This document shows positions 16,125-24,094 of a stretch of 64,000 nucleotides of DNA, piece by piece. Under the pieces are notes generated by a model, which saw only the letters and a program-made list of their open reading frames with translations, did no database searches and was not told the origin of the DNA. A program made the position numbers and the translations under genes. Position 1 is the stretch's first letter, and each line of letters opens with the position of its first letter. Source of the stretch: Pseudonocardia sp. TRM90224 (GTDB lineage: Bacteria > Actinomycetota > Actinomycetes > Mycobacteriales > Pseudonocardiaceae); NCBI RefSeq assembly GCF_021245725.1, contig NZ_JAJGSX010000021.1, forward strand, positions 88,449-152,448. Reading direction: 5' to 3'.

Positions 16125-16625
16125 TCAGCGGGTCGGCCGGGCGCCGATCCCGCAGTTGGCCGTGACGTAGCCGGAGACCCGCTGGCGCGCCACGCTCATC
16201 TCCGGTGCGGTGACCTTCGCCCGCAGGTCGACGTTGCTTTGCAGCGCGCGGGCGTCGCCGCCCGCCGCGACGATCGCGTCGAGCTGCAGGTTCTGGATGT
16301 CGATGAGGCGCTGCACGTCGCCGCGCAGCTCCTCGGGCGAAGTGATGGTCATCTCGCTCCCGGTGCGGCGCAGCTCGTCGACCAGGTCGTCGAGACGTTG
16401 GGGTGCCGGACCACCGTTGACGAACGCGATCATCGGTTCGAGCGTGTCCGAGTTGGCCGCTGCGGCCGCGCAGAACGGGGTCGGCGGCGGCTGGTTGCGC
16501 TGCTGCCCGGCCGGGCGGTCGGTGTCGGCGACGGAGCCGCCGCAGGCGGCGACCAGCACGCCGGCGCCCAGCACCGCAACGACAAGAGGTGCAGGGCGTC
16601 CGGTCCTGCGCGACACACGCCCCAT
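16125..16625 (-). CDS. Secreted lipoprotein of unknown function
   Basis: 166 aa. Basic n-region (MGRVSRRTGR), hydrophobic core and a clear lipobox LVAAC with the lipid-bearing cysteine near residue 28. The mature part is small and polar, with a linker rich in Gln, Pro and Asn and then two helical stretches (RLDDLVDELRRTGSEM, ELRGDVQRLIDIQNLQLDAI). Two further cysteines (PFCAAA and NCGIGA) could form a disulfide. I cannot assign a family. ATG at 16625 follows GGGGAGAAG. It is convergent with the small membrane protein, only 13 bases apart. Confidence 0.82.
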   Translation of the reverse strand: MGRVSRRTGRPAPLVVAVLGAGVLVAACGGSVADTDRPAGQQRNQPPPTPFCAAAAANSDTLEPMIAFVNGGPAPQRLDDLVDELRRTGSEMTITSPEELRGDVQRLIDIQNLQLDAIVAAGGDARALQSNVDLRAKVTAPEMSVARQRVSGYVTANCGIGARPTR

Positions 16626-16693
16626 CCAGCTTCTCCCCGAGACGATCAACTGCAAGCACGAACAGTAGCGCCGCGGCTCCGGAGTGCCGCACC

Positions 16694-16721
16694 GTGACCC
16701 CCACACTGTGACCCCCACACT
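16694..16721. repeat. Tandem 14-bp direct repeat
   Basis: GTGACCCCCACACT occurs twice head to tail (16694-16707, 16708-16721), followed by GTGCACTTCC, in the 144-base gap between the divergent lipoprotein and DUF1232 genes. Resembles the CCCCACTGTGC sequence near 53150. Function unknown; possible regulator half-sites. Confidence 0.5.
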
Positions 16722-16769
16722 GTGCACTTCCGGACGGAACGTGGATGTGTGGTCGCTCGTTGAGCGTGC

Positions 16770-17138
16770 ATGCCGAGCATCGGACCCCGCCGCATGGCGG
16801 CGCTGCACGCCCTCTGGCGAGCCCTCTCGCAGGGCAGCCGCCCGGGCGCACCGGGTTTCGGCGAGCGCCTGCGCGCCTTGCCGCGGTTGCTCCGCGGCGC
16901 GGTGAGCGGCGCCTACCCGCAGCTCGGCTGGGGCCGGCTCACGATGTTCCTGCTGGCCATCGCCTACATCGTGTCGCCGGTCGACTTCGTGCCGGAGCTG
17001 TTCATCCCGCTGCTCGGGCTCGGCGACGACGCCGCAGTCGCCTTGTGGCTCGGCGGTGCGTTCCTCGTCGAGACCGAACGCTTCATCGAGTGGGAACGCC
17101 AGCAGCCCACAGTCATCGAGGGCGACCGCAAACGGTGA
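16770..17138 (+). CDS. DUF1232 (YkvA-like) membrane protein
   Basis: About 122 aa. The DUF1232 core is LLAIAYIVSPVDFVPELFIP followed by LLGLGDDAAVALWLGGAFLVET, with two membrane helices flanking the conserved SPxDFxPE and GxxDD motifs. The function of the family is unknown. The start may be ATG 16770 or the in-frame ATG 16794; neither has a convincing ribosome site. The C-terminal tail is charged and cytoplasmic (ERFIEWERQQPTVIEGDRKR). It stands alone, 54 bases before the tautomerase gene. Confidence 0.82.
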   Translation: MPSIGPRRMAALHALWRALSQGSRPGAPGFGERLRALPRLLRGAVSGAYPQLGWGRLTMFLLAIAYIVSPVDFVPELFIPLLGLGDDAAVALWLGGAFLVETERFIEWERQQPTVIEGDRKR

Positions 17139-17192
17139 GTCGGCGCCGGATCGTGATGATCGGTGTGCCGGGCCGGCTCTACCGTGTGAATC

Positions 17193-17573
17193 ATGCCGGT
17201 CCTCGAAGTGCACCTCGTCGAGGGGAAACACGCTTCTGCGCACCTTGCTGAGCTGCTCGAGACGATGAGCGCCCGCTGCGCCGAGGTCCTGGACACCCCC
17301 ATCGACCGCGTCCGCGCGTACGTCACCGCGCATGCGCCGGATCGGTGGGCGGCGGGTGGTGTCGCCGGGGCGGAGGCTCCCTATTTCACCGCCACGCTGC
17401 TCGAAGGCCGCAGCGGTGAGCTGCGCAGACGCCTGCTCGGGGCGCTCACCGACGTCCTCGTCGACGTGGTCGGGGCCGACCGCAGGCTCGTCCGGGGCCG
17501 GATCGTCCAGGTCGATCCGGACGACTGGGCGATCGGCGGCGTCTCCGCGAGCATCGTGCGCGGCCGCCGGTAG
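17193..17573 (+). CDS. Tautomerase family protein
   Basis: 126-aa protein of the 4-oxalocrotonate tautomerase/MIF superfamily. Pro follows the initiator Met (MPVLEVHLVEG), which after Met removal gives the catalytic N-terminal proline. A second beta-alpha-beta half is visible (YFTATLLEGRS ... LLGALTDVLVDVVG), so it is a fused two-unit form, about twice the length of 4-OT. The leaderless ATG is supported by TACCGT at 17180-17185, seven bases ahead. The substrate is unknown; the neighbours are not an aromatic degradation cluster. Confidence 0.82.
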   Translation: MPVLEVHLVEGKHASAHLAELLETMSARCAEVLDTPIDRVRAYVTAHAPDRWAAGGVAGAEAPYFTATLLEGRSGELRRRLLGALTDVLVDVVGADRRLVRGRIVQVDPDDWAIGGVSASIVRGRR

Positions 17574-17646
17574 CTTCACCGCACCCGTCCCCCCGTCGGA
17601 CGAATCCCGTCCCGCGTTCCCGGCGCCGCGATGGTAGGCATCGCAC

Positions 17647-18594
17647 GTGGGAACGATGCGCGTGGTCACGCAGCTCTCGACAGGTGGACCGGAGGTGCTG
17701 GAGATCGGCGAGGCCGAGATCCCGGAGCCGCTGCCTACGGAGATCAGGGTGAGGGTCGCTGCTGCCGGGGTGAACCCGGTCGACTGGAAGACCCGCGCCG
17801 GCGCGGGGATGGCCGCGGTGCTCGGCCCGCCGCCGTTCACGCTCGGGTGGGACGTCGCCGGGACGGTCGACGCGGTCGGGACGGGTGTCACCCGGTTCGC
17901 CGTGGGCGACTCGGTGTTCGGGATGCCCTGGTTCCCCAGGCAGGCCGGCGCTTACGCCGAGTTCGTGACGGCGCCGTCGCGGCACTTTGCGCACCGGCCC
18001 GCGCGGCTCTCCGAGCAGGCCGCGGCGGCGCTCCCGCTGGCCGGGCTGACGGCGTGGCAGTGCCTGGTCGACATCGCCGACGTGCAGCCCGGGCAGCGGG
18101 TGCTCGTGCACGCCGCCGCGGGCGGAGTCGGGCACCTCGCCGTGCAGATCGCCAAGGCACGCGGCGCCTACGTGATCGGCACGGCTTCGGGTGCGAAGCA
18201 CAACCTGCTGCACGACCTGGGCATCGACGAGGCCGTCGACTACCGCACCGAACCGTTCGAGAAGGCCGTCGACCCCGTCGACGTGGTGTTCGACCTGATC
18301 GGCGGGGAGGTCGCGCAGCGCTCGCTCGACGTGTTGCACCCCGACGGTCGGCTCATCTGCCTGCCATCCGCGGCGTCGTCCGCGGCGATGGCGGCGGCCG
18401 CCGACCGCGGTCTGCGCGCCACCGGCATGCTCGTCGAGCCCGACGGCGACGGGCTCGAGGACCTCGCGCGGCTCGTCGACGAGCGACGGCTGCGGGTGCT
18501 GGTCTCGGAGACGTTCCCGCTCGAACGGGCCGCCGTCGCGCATCGGGCGGGGGAGATGGGCCGCACCACCGGCAAGTTGGTGCTCACCATCTGA
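17647..18594 (+). CDS. NADP-dependent medium-chain oxidoreductase (quinone reductase type)
   Basis: 315 aa, zinc-free MDR. GVNPVDWKTRAG and GWDVAGTVDAVG mark the catalytic domain, HAAAGGVGHLAVQIAKARGA (near residue 158) the nucleotide-binding fold, and VFDLIGGEVAQRSLDVL the C-terminal part. It is similar in class to the gene at 498 but clearly a different branch. Likely reduces quinones or activated alkenes with NADPH. The start is GTG 17647 or the in-frame ATG 17656; TAGGCA ahead is an imperfect leaderless -10. It ends two bases from the convergent glpD stop. Confidence 0.9.
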   Translation: MGTMRVVTQLSTGGPEVLEIGEAEIPEPLPTEIRVRVAAAGVNPVDWKTRAGAGMAAVLGPPPFTLGWDVAGTVDAVGTGVTRFAVGDSVFGMPWFPRQAGAYAEFVTAPSRHFAHRPARLSEQAAAALPLAGLTAWQCLVDIADVQPGQRVLVHAAAGGVGHLAVQIAKARGAYVIGTASGAKHNLLHDLGIDEAVDYRTEPFEKAVDPVDVVFDLIGGEVAQRSLDVLHPDGRLICLPSAASSAAMAAAADRGLRATGMLVEPDGDGLEDLARLVDERRLRVLVSETFPLERAAVAHRAGEMGRTTGKLVLTI

Positions 18595-18595
18595 T

Positions 18596-20143
18596 TCACC
18601 CGGTAGCGAAGGCGAGCGCCGCCCGTGCCGCCGGGAGCGCTCGTTCCCGCGCGGCCGGGTCGAGGCCGATGCGGGTGCGCCGGTCGAGCAGATCGGCGTC
18701 GTCGAGAGCGCCCTCGTGCCGCACGGCGAACAGTAGCTCGGCCATGGTCGTCGGGACGCCGTGCGCGATCGGCTCCAGCAGGGCCGGATCGCCGCCGGCC
18801 TCGGCCACCACCGCCATTGCCTCTGCGCCGTAGAGGCGCACCAGACGGGCCGGGGCCAGATCTACTGCTGGATCCGCTGATCCGCTCGCGCCGACCAGCG
18901 GCAGGCGTGCAGTCCGGCACGGGCCGGCCACGATCCGGCTGTGCCGCAACGCCGCGTCGAGGGCGTCCTGCGCCATCCGCCGGTAGGTCGTGAGCTTGCC
19001 CCCGACGACGGTGACGAGCCCGTCGGCGCCGGTCGCGACGACGTGCTTGCGTGAGACGTCGGCCGAGGCTCCGCCGCCCGCGTCGAGCAGCGGGCGCAGA
19101 CCGGAGTACGTGCCCAGCAGGTCGGCGCGGGTGAGCGGGGCGCGCAGGACGGAGTTGATCGTCGAGAGCAAGAAGTCGATCTCCGCGTCGGACGCCGTCG
19201 GCACGTCGGGCGCCGGGCCCGGCGCGTCCTCGTCGGTGATGCCGACGTAGACCCGGCCGTCCAGCGCCGGCAGGGCGAACACGAACCGGCCGACGCGGCC
19301 GGGCACGGGCACGGTCAGCCCGGCTTGCAGGCCCGGTCCGTCGCCTGCGAACGCCGCCTGCGGCAGCACGAGGTGGGTGCCGCGGCTCGGCCGCAGCCGG
19401 ATGCCTTCGGCGAGCCCGCCCGCCCACACCCCGGCCGCGTTGATCACCATCCGGGCCGCGACGGGCAGCTCCGCCCCGGTCAGCCCGTCCCTGATGACCG
19501 CGCCGTGGCCGGTGACCTGCGTGGCCTCGCAGCGGGTGAGCACGATCGCGCCGTGCGACGCCGCGGTGCGGGCCAGCCCCACGACGAGCCGCGCGTCGTC
19601 GACGAGCTGGCCGTCCCAGAACAGCAGGCCACCGCGCAGCCCTTCGGTGCGCACGGTCGGGGCGTAGTGCCGCATTTCTGTGCCCGAGACCCTGCGTGAG
19701 CGCGGCAGCATGTGGCCGGGGGTGCGGGCGGCGATGCGCAAGACGTCACCGGCGAGCTGCCCGGCCCGCACGACGCCCGCCATCGACGCGTTTGTCGCCG
19801 GGAGCAGCGGCAGCAGCTGAGGCAGCGCCCTGACCAGGTGCGGGGCGGTGTGCCGCAGGAGGATGCCGCGCTCGACGGCGCTCTCGTGCGCGATCCCGAC
19901 ATGGCCGCCCGCGAGGTAGCGCAGCCCGCCGTGCACCAGCTTCGAGCTCCACCGGCTCGTCCCGAACGCGAGGTCGTGCTTCTCGGCGAGCACGACCGTC
20001 AACCCGCGGGTGGCGGCGTCGAGCGCCACCCCGGCACCGGTCACCCCGCCGCCGATCACGAGCAGGTCGACCGGCTCGCGCCGATCGGCCAGCGCGTCGA
20101 GCTCCGCCGAGCGCCGTGGGGCGTTGAGCGAGGTGCCGATCAC
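18596..20143 (-). CDS. glpD: Glycerol-3-phosphate dehydrogenase, FAD-dependent
   Basis: 515 aa. Oxidises sn-glycerol 3-phosphate to dihydroxyacetone phosphate, passing electrons to quinones at the membrane. FAD-binding motif VIGGGVTGAGVALDAATRG near residue 27; TSRWSSKLVHGGLRYLAGG is the GlpD signature; RPSRGTHLVLP and LPALDGRVYVGITDEDAPG are also diagnostic; a C-terminal DAO_C domain ends the protein. The GTG overlaps the TetR stop (20140-20143). Position beside a TetR gene and divergent from an alkyl-DHAP synthase-like gene and a DAG kinase matches the M. tuberculosis glpD1 locus (Rv2249c-Rv2252) as I recall it. Supplies DHAP, which an alkyl-DHAP synthase would use as its acyl ester. Confidence 0.95.
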   Translation of the reverse strand: MIGTSLNAPRRSAELDALADRREPVDLLVIGGGVTGAGVALDAATRGLTVVLAEKHDLAFGTSRWSSKLVHGGLRYLAGGHVGIAHESAVERGILLRHTAPHLVRALPQLLPLLPATNASMAGVVRAGQLAGDVLRIAARTPGHMLPRSRRVSGTEMRHYAPTVRTEGLRGGLLFWDGQLVDDARLVVGLARTAASHGAIVLTRCEATQVTGHGAVIRDGLTGAELPVAARMVINAAGVWAGGLAEGIRLRPSRGTHLVLPQAAFAGDGPGLQAGLTVPVPGRVGRFVFALPALDGRVYVGITDEDAPGPAPDVPTASDAEIDFLLSTINSVLRAPLTRADLLGTYSGLRPLLDAGGGASADVSRKHVVATGADGLVTVVGGKLTTYRRMAQDALDAALRHSRIVAGPCRTARLPLVGASGSADPAVDLAPARLVRLYGAEAMAVVAEAGGDPALLEPIAHGVPTTMAELLFAVRHEGALDDADLLDRRTRIGLDPAARERALPAARAALAFATG

Positions 20144-20763
20144 GGCGCGAGATACCGGTCGAGCGCCGAGCGAAGCTCCTGGTCGAGCTCGTCGATCGCA
20201 GGGCCCGTGGTGCTGGGCGGGTCGAGCAACACGGGCGCGCTGAGCACGAACGACGTCGCGATCAGCAGCACCGTCCTGGCCTGCAGCCCGACGTCGCCGG
20301 CCCGGATCGACCCGTCGGTGGCCCCGGCGGTGATCGCCGCCTCCAGCACACCGAGCTGCTGCGTGGTGCTGGTGCCGCGCCGGTGCAGCAGGTAGGGGAG
20401 CAGGAACTCGGGGTCGAGCTCGACGATCGTGCGGAGGATCGCGTGGTTGCGCAGCGCGCGGACCATCGTGACCGCGCCCGAGACGAGCCGTGCGCGAGCC
20501 GACCCGACGTCCGCGGGCGGGAAGGCCGTTGCGCCGAGCGCGGCCCATTCGCGCGTGATGAGCGTCCCGATCACCTCGCGCACGCCGCCCCACCGCCGGT
20601 ACAGGGTGGCCCGCGAGACACCGGCCTGCCGGGCGATGTCGGCCATCGTCATCCGGCGCATCCCGATCGAGAGGAGCAGCGTGTACGCGGCATCGAGGAT
20701 GGTCTCCTCGGGGATCGCGTTGGCAGCTCTCAGCTCGCCAACATTGCGACGCTGCGACAGCAT
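20140..20763 (-). CDS. TetR family regulator of the glycerolipid locus
   Basis: 207 aa. HTH at about residues 25-65 (AAYTLLLSIGMRRMTMADIA, RQAGVSRATLYRRWGGVREV), then a helical effector domain (AILRTIVELDPEFLLPYLLHRRG). ATG at 20763 is preceded by TACACT (20771-20776) seven bases upstream, the leaderless pattern. It is coupled to glpD and divergent from the flavoenzyme, with only 55 bases between the two start codons, so one bound dimer could control both directions. The effector could be a glycerolipid or acyl compound, but this is inference. Confidence 0.9.
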   Translation of the reverse strand: MLSQRRNVGELRAANAIPEETILDAAYTLLLSIGMRRMTMADIARQAGVSRATLYRRWGGVREVIGTLITREWAALGATAFPPADVGSARARLVSGAVTMVRALRNHAILRTIVELDPEFLLPYLLHRRGTSTTQQLGVLEAAITAGATDGSIRAGDVGLQARTVLLIATSFVLSAPVLLDPPSTTGPAIDELDQELRSALDRYLAP

Positions 20764-20818
20764 GTGGTTAAGTGTATCAGCTTTGTGACCTGTAGGAACA
20801 GATCGAGCGAGGCGGCCG

Positions 20819-22432
20819 ATGAGCGAAGCCGACATCCCGGTGGTGAATTTCCACCCGTACCGCTGGGGCGACCCGACCCGCCCCGCCGAGCTCCCGGCCG
20901 CCGCGGTGAAGGCGCTCGCGCTGCTGGGTGCGGAGGCGCCGGCGAACGGTCCGATCGAGCCACAGGACGTCCCGCTCGCGCCACCGGTGCTGGACGGCGC
21001 CGCGGTGAGGGCGCTCACGGAGCTCGTCGGCGCCGAGCACGTCGACACCGATGCAGCTACGCGCATCGCGCACACGCGCGGTTGGTCCACCCCCGACCTG
21101 CTCCGCCTGCGCGCCGGCGACACCACCGACGCGCCCGACGCCGTTGTACTGCCCGGCTCGCACGACGAGGTCGTCGCCGTGCTGGCGGAGTGCGCGCGGC
21201 GCCGCATCGCGGTCGTGCCGTACTCCGGCGGGACGTCCGTCGTCGGCGGGTTGGCACCGCAGCGCGACGGCTTCACCGGGGTCATCGCACTGGACCTCCG
21301 CCGGCTCGACGCACTGGTGGCTCTCGACGACGTCAGCCGGACCGCCACGCTGCAGGCCGGCGTGCGCGGGCCCCACGCGGAGCGGCTTCTGCACGCGCGC
21401 GGCTACACGCTCGGGCACTTCCCGCAGTCGTTCGAGGGCGCGAGCATCGGCGGCTACGCCGCGGCCCGCTCGGCCGGGCAGGCGAGCGCGGGCTACGGCC
21501 GGTTCGACGAGATGGTGGTCGGGCTCGTGCTCGCCACCCCGCGCGGGACGGTCGAGCTCGGCACCGCGCCCCGCTCGGCGGCCGGGCCCGACCTGCGTCA
21601 GCTGGTGCTCGGCTCGGAGGGCGCGTTCGGTGTGATCACGGCCGTCACCGTGCGCGTGCGGCCCGCTCCCGACGTCACGATCTACGAGGGCTGGCGCTTC
21701 GCCACCTTCGCCGAGGGCGCCGACGCGCTGCGCTGTCTCGTGCAGGGCGGGCCGCTCCCGAGCGTCCTGCGCCTCTCCGACGAGGCCGAGACGGCCGTCA
21801 ACCTCTCCGACCCGACCGGCGTGATCGGCGCCGGGCCCGGTGGTTGCCTCGCCATCGTCGGGTTCGAGGGCACCCCGGCCGTCGTCGAGGCCCGCCGGAC
21901 CGGCGCGGCTGCGCGGCTCACCGAGCTCGGCGGCACGCCGCTGGGCACCGGGCCGGGCGACGCGTGGCGGGCCGGCCGCTTCCGCGCGCCCTACCTGCGC
22001 GACCCGCTGCTCGACGCGGGTGTGCTCGTCGAGACGTTGGAGACGGCGACGTTCTGGTCGAACCTGCACTCGCTGCGCACCGCGGTGACGGCCGCGCTCA
22101 CCGAGTCGCTGACCGAGCCGGGCCGGCACCCGCTCGTGCTCTGCCACATCTCCCACGTCTACGAGACGGGCGCGTCGCTCTACTTCACGGTGGTCTGCGC
22201 GCAGTCCGACGACCCGCTGGCGAAGTGGGCACGCGCGAAGGCGGCCGCGAACACCGCCATCCGGGAGGTCGGCGCGACGATCAGCCACCACCACGGCGTC
22301 GGCACCGACCACCGCGATGCCTACGCCGAGGAGGTCGGGCCGCTGGCCGTCGAGGTGCTGCAAGCGGTCAAGCGCGTGCTCGACCCCGACGGCGTCCTCA
22401 ACCCCGGCGTGCTCGTCCCGGCCGACCGCTGA
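20819..22432 (+). CDS. FAD-binding oxidase, alkyldihydroxyacetonephosphate synthase-like
   Basis: 537-aa VAO/PCMH flavoprotein. Ahead of the FAD domain is FHPYRWGDPTRPAEL. The FAD-binding region (about 85-270) has VVPYSGGTSVVGG, SFEGASIGGYAAARSAGQ and LVLGSEGAFGVIT. The C-terminal HHHGVG motif near residue 490 corresponds to the three-histidine motif essential in alkyl-DHAP synthase (AGPS). AGPS swaps the acyl chain of acyl-DHAP for a fatty alcohol, the first step of ether lipid synthesis; bacterial homologues such as Rv2251 are little studied and could have another activity. The start at 20819 follows GAGCGAGGCGGCCG. The stop is one base before the DAG kinase ATG. Confidence 0.88.
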   Translation: MSEADIPVVNFHPYRWGDPTRPAELPAAAVKALALLGAEAPANGPIEPQDVPLAPPVLDGAAVRALTELVGAEHVDTDAATRIAHTRGWSTPDLLRLRAGDTTDAPDAVVLPGSHDEVVAVLAECARRRIAVVPYSGGTSVVGGLAPQRDGFTGVIALDLRRLDALVALDDVSRTATLQAGVRGPHAERLLHARGYTLGHFPQSFEGASIGGYAAARSAGQASAGYGRFDEMVVGLVLATPRGTVELGTAPRSAAGPDLRQLVLGSEGAFGVITAVTVRVRPAPDVTIYEGWRFATFAEGADALRCLVQGGPLPSVLRLSDEAETAVNLSDPTGVIGAGPGGCLAIVGFEGTPAVVEARRTGAAARLTELGGTPLGTGPGDAWRAGRFRAPYLRDPLLDAGVLVETLETATFWSNLHSLRTAVTAALTESLTEPGRHPLVLCHISHVYETGASLYFTVVCAQSDDPLAKWARAKAAANTAIREVGATISHHHGVGTDHRDAYAEEVGPLAVEVLQAVKRVLDPDGVLNPGVLVPADR

Positions 22433-22433
22433 C

Positions 22434-23348
22434 ATGCGCGAGTTCACCGCGCTGGTCAACCCGATCTCCGGCGGCGGCCGGGCCGCAGCGGCGTGGGAGC
22501 CGGTGGCGGCAGGGCTGCGCGACCGCGGCGCGACGGTCCGCACCGAGCCCACCCGCGGCCGCGTCCACGCCTTGGAGCTGGCGGAGGTCGCCGCCGGGCG
22601 CGGCGACGTGGTTGTAGCGGTCGGCGGCGACGGGCTGGTCCGCGACGTCGCGGGTGGTGTGGTCGCCGCGGGCTCGGGCGCGATGGCGATCGTGCCCGCG
22701 GGGCGGGGCAACGACCTCGCCCACACGCTCGGTGTCCCCACCGGGCCCGCCGCGCTGGTCACGATGCTGCTCGACGGCCCGGAGCGCGCGATCGACGTGC
22801 TGGACGTCAACGGGGTGATCGCGCCCGGCAACGTCTACGTCGGGGTCGACTCGATGGCGACCCAGATCATCAACAACAACCGCCGGATGCCGGCGCTGCT
22901 GCTCTACCGCCTCGCCGGGGTGATCGCGGTGACCCGCTGGCGCCCGTCGACCTACACGATCGACGTCGACGGCGTCACCAGGACGCTGCAGGCGCGCAGC
23001 GTGGTCGTGGCGAACTCCGGCCGCTACGGGCACGGCCTGCGGATCGTCCCGCCCGCCGTGGTCGACGACGGGCACCTCGACGTGCTCGTCATCGGTGAGG
23101 GGCCCCGTTCCGCGGTGGTCCGGTTCATCGCGGAGGCACGGACGGGCGCCCACGTGCGGCGGCCGGAGGTGGAGCTGGCGGTCGGGCGGTCGGTGACGAT
23201 CGACGTCGACCGGCCGCTCCCGCTGTGCGCCGACGGTGACGAGGTCGGGCTACTGCCCGCGGTCGTCCACCTGCGCGAAGCGGCCCTGCCCATCGTCGTG
23301 CCGGCTGTCGTGCCGGCTGCCGGGCCCGAAACCGGTTCCCGCCCGTAG
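22434..23348 (+). CDS. dagK: Diacylglycerol kinase family lipid kinase
   Basis: 304 aa, soluble DagK/YegS type. The catalytic domain shows NPISGGGRAAAAW near the start (phosphate loop), VVAVGGDGLVRDVAGG with the GGDG motif near residue 65, and PAGRGNDLAHTLGVP. The C-terminal domain is a beta sandwich (NVYVGVDSMATQIINN ... PLCADGDEVG). It phosphorylates diacylglycerol or a related lipid alcohol using ATP. The Rv2252 homologue of M. tuberculosis has been linked to phosphatidylinositol mannoside synthesis. It follows the AGPS-like gene with two bases between, one operon. Together with glpD the locus joins glycerol phosphate, ether-type linkage and phosphatidic acid formation. Confidence 0.92.
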   Translation: MREFTALVNPISGGGRAAAAWEPVAAGLRDRGATVRTEPTRGRVHALELAEVAAGRGDVVVAVGGDGLVRDVAGGVVAAGSGAMAIVPAGRGNDLAHTLGVPTGPAALVTMLLDGPERAIDVLDVNGVIAPGNVYVGVDSMATQIINNNRRMPALLLYRLAGVIAVTRWRPSTYTIDVDGVTRTLQARSVVVANSGRYGHGLRIVPPAVVDDGHLDVLVIGEGPRSAVVRFIAEARTGAHVRRPEVELAVGRSVTIDVDRPLPLCADGDEVGLLPAVVHLREAALPIVVPAVVPAAGPETGSRP

Positions 23349-23371
23349 CGGCGACGGCTACCGTCGCCGGC

Positions 23372-24004
23372 ATGTGGCTGGCCGTGTTCTTCGGTGCGTC
23401 CGTGGTCATCGCGCTGACACCGGGAGCGAACAACCTGCTCGGCATGCACCACGGTGTGCGGCACGGCGCGCGGCGGGCCGTCCTCGCGCTGTCCGGCCGC
23501 CTGGGCGCGTTCGCCATCATGATCGTCGCGGTGGTGGCGGGGCTCGGGCCGCTGCTCGCCGCGTCGGAGATCGCCCTCACCGTGATCAAGTGGGTGGGTG
23601 TGGCGTACCTGGTGTGGATCGCGGTGCGCCTGCTCATCGCCACGTTCCGGGGGAACGCCGCCGACGGCGCGGCGGAGCCGGTGGCCGAGCCCGTCGCGAT
23701 CACCGGCGGGCAGCTGGTGCGCAAGGAGTTCCTCGTCGCGATCAGCAACCCGAAGGCCCTGCTGATCTTCACGGCGTTCGTGCCGCAGTTCGCCGACCCC
23801 GCCCGCGGGTCCGTCACGGTGCAGCTGGCGGTGCTCGGCGCGCTCTACCTGCTCGCGGAGGCGATCGCCGGCACCGCGTACGTCGTTATCGGCGCCGTCG
23901 TCCGGGCGGCGAAACTCACCGCTCGTGCCCGCCGGCGGATGGACCGCGGCACCGGCGTCGTCCTGCTCGGCATGGCCGGAGCGCTCGCGGCCAGCAAGAC
24001 GTAG
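23372..24004 (+). CDS. LysE family exporter
   Basis: 210-aa membrane protein of the LysE/RhtB superfamily with five or six hydrophobic segments. The N-terminal TPGANNLLGMHHGVRHGARR is the family signature, and FLVAISNPKALLIFTAFVPQF is the second conserved block. Exports an amino acid or related compound. The leaderless start is supported by TACCGT (23359-23364) seven bases before the ATG. Although 23 bases from dagK, it seems to have its own promoter. The substrate cannot be deduced. Confidence 0.9.
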   Translation: MWLAVFFGASVVIALTPGANNLLGMHHGVRHGARRAVLALSGRLGAFAIMIVAVVAGLGPLLAASEIALTVIKWVGVAYLVWIAVRLLIATFRGNAADGAAEPVAEPVAITGGQLVRKEFLVAISNPKALLIFTAFVPQFADPARGSVTVQLAVLGALYLLAEAIAGTAYVVIGAVVRAAKLTARARRRMDRGTGVVLLGMAGALAASKT

Positions 24005-24030
24005 CTCACTACGACCGCGTGCCGGGGGAC

Positions 24031-24083
24031 GTCAGGAAAGCCACTTTCATGCAACGTGGTGTCAGGAAAGTGGCTTTCCTGAC
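24031..24083. terminator. Bidirectional hairpin with doubled arm sequence
   Basis: Perfect 18-bp stem (24031-24048 with 24066-24083). The block GTCAGGAAAG begins both halves (24031 and 24061), so the right half can also fold on itself as a 23-base palindrome. Lies between the convergent LysE and histidine kinase genes. Confidence 0.75.
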
Positions 24084-24094
24084 CCTCCCGCACG

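Noticed and set aside
16694..16721. CRISPR-like repeat
   Set aside because: Two adjacent 14-bp copies without spacers; only a short tandem duplication.
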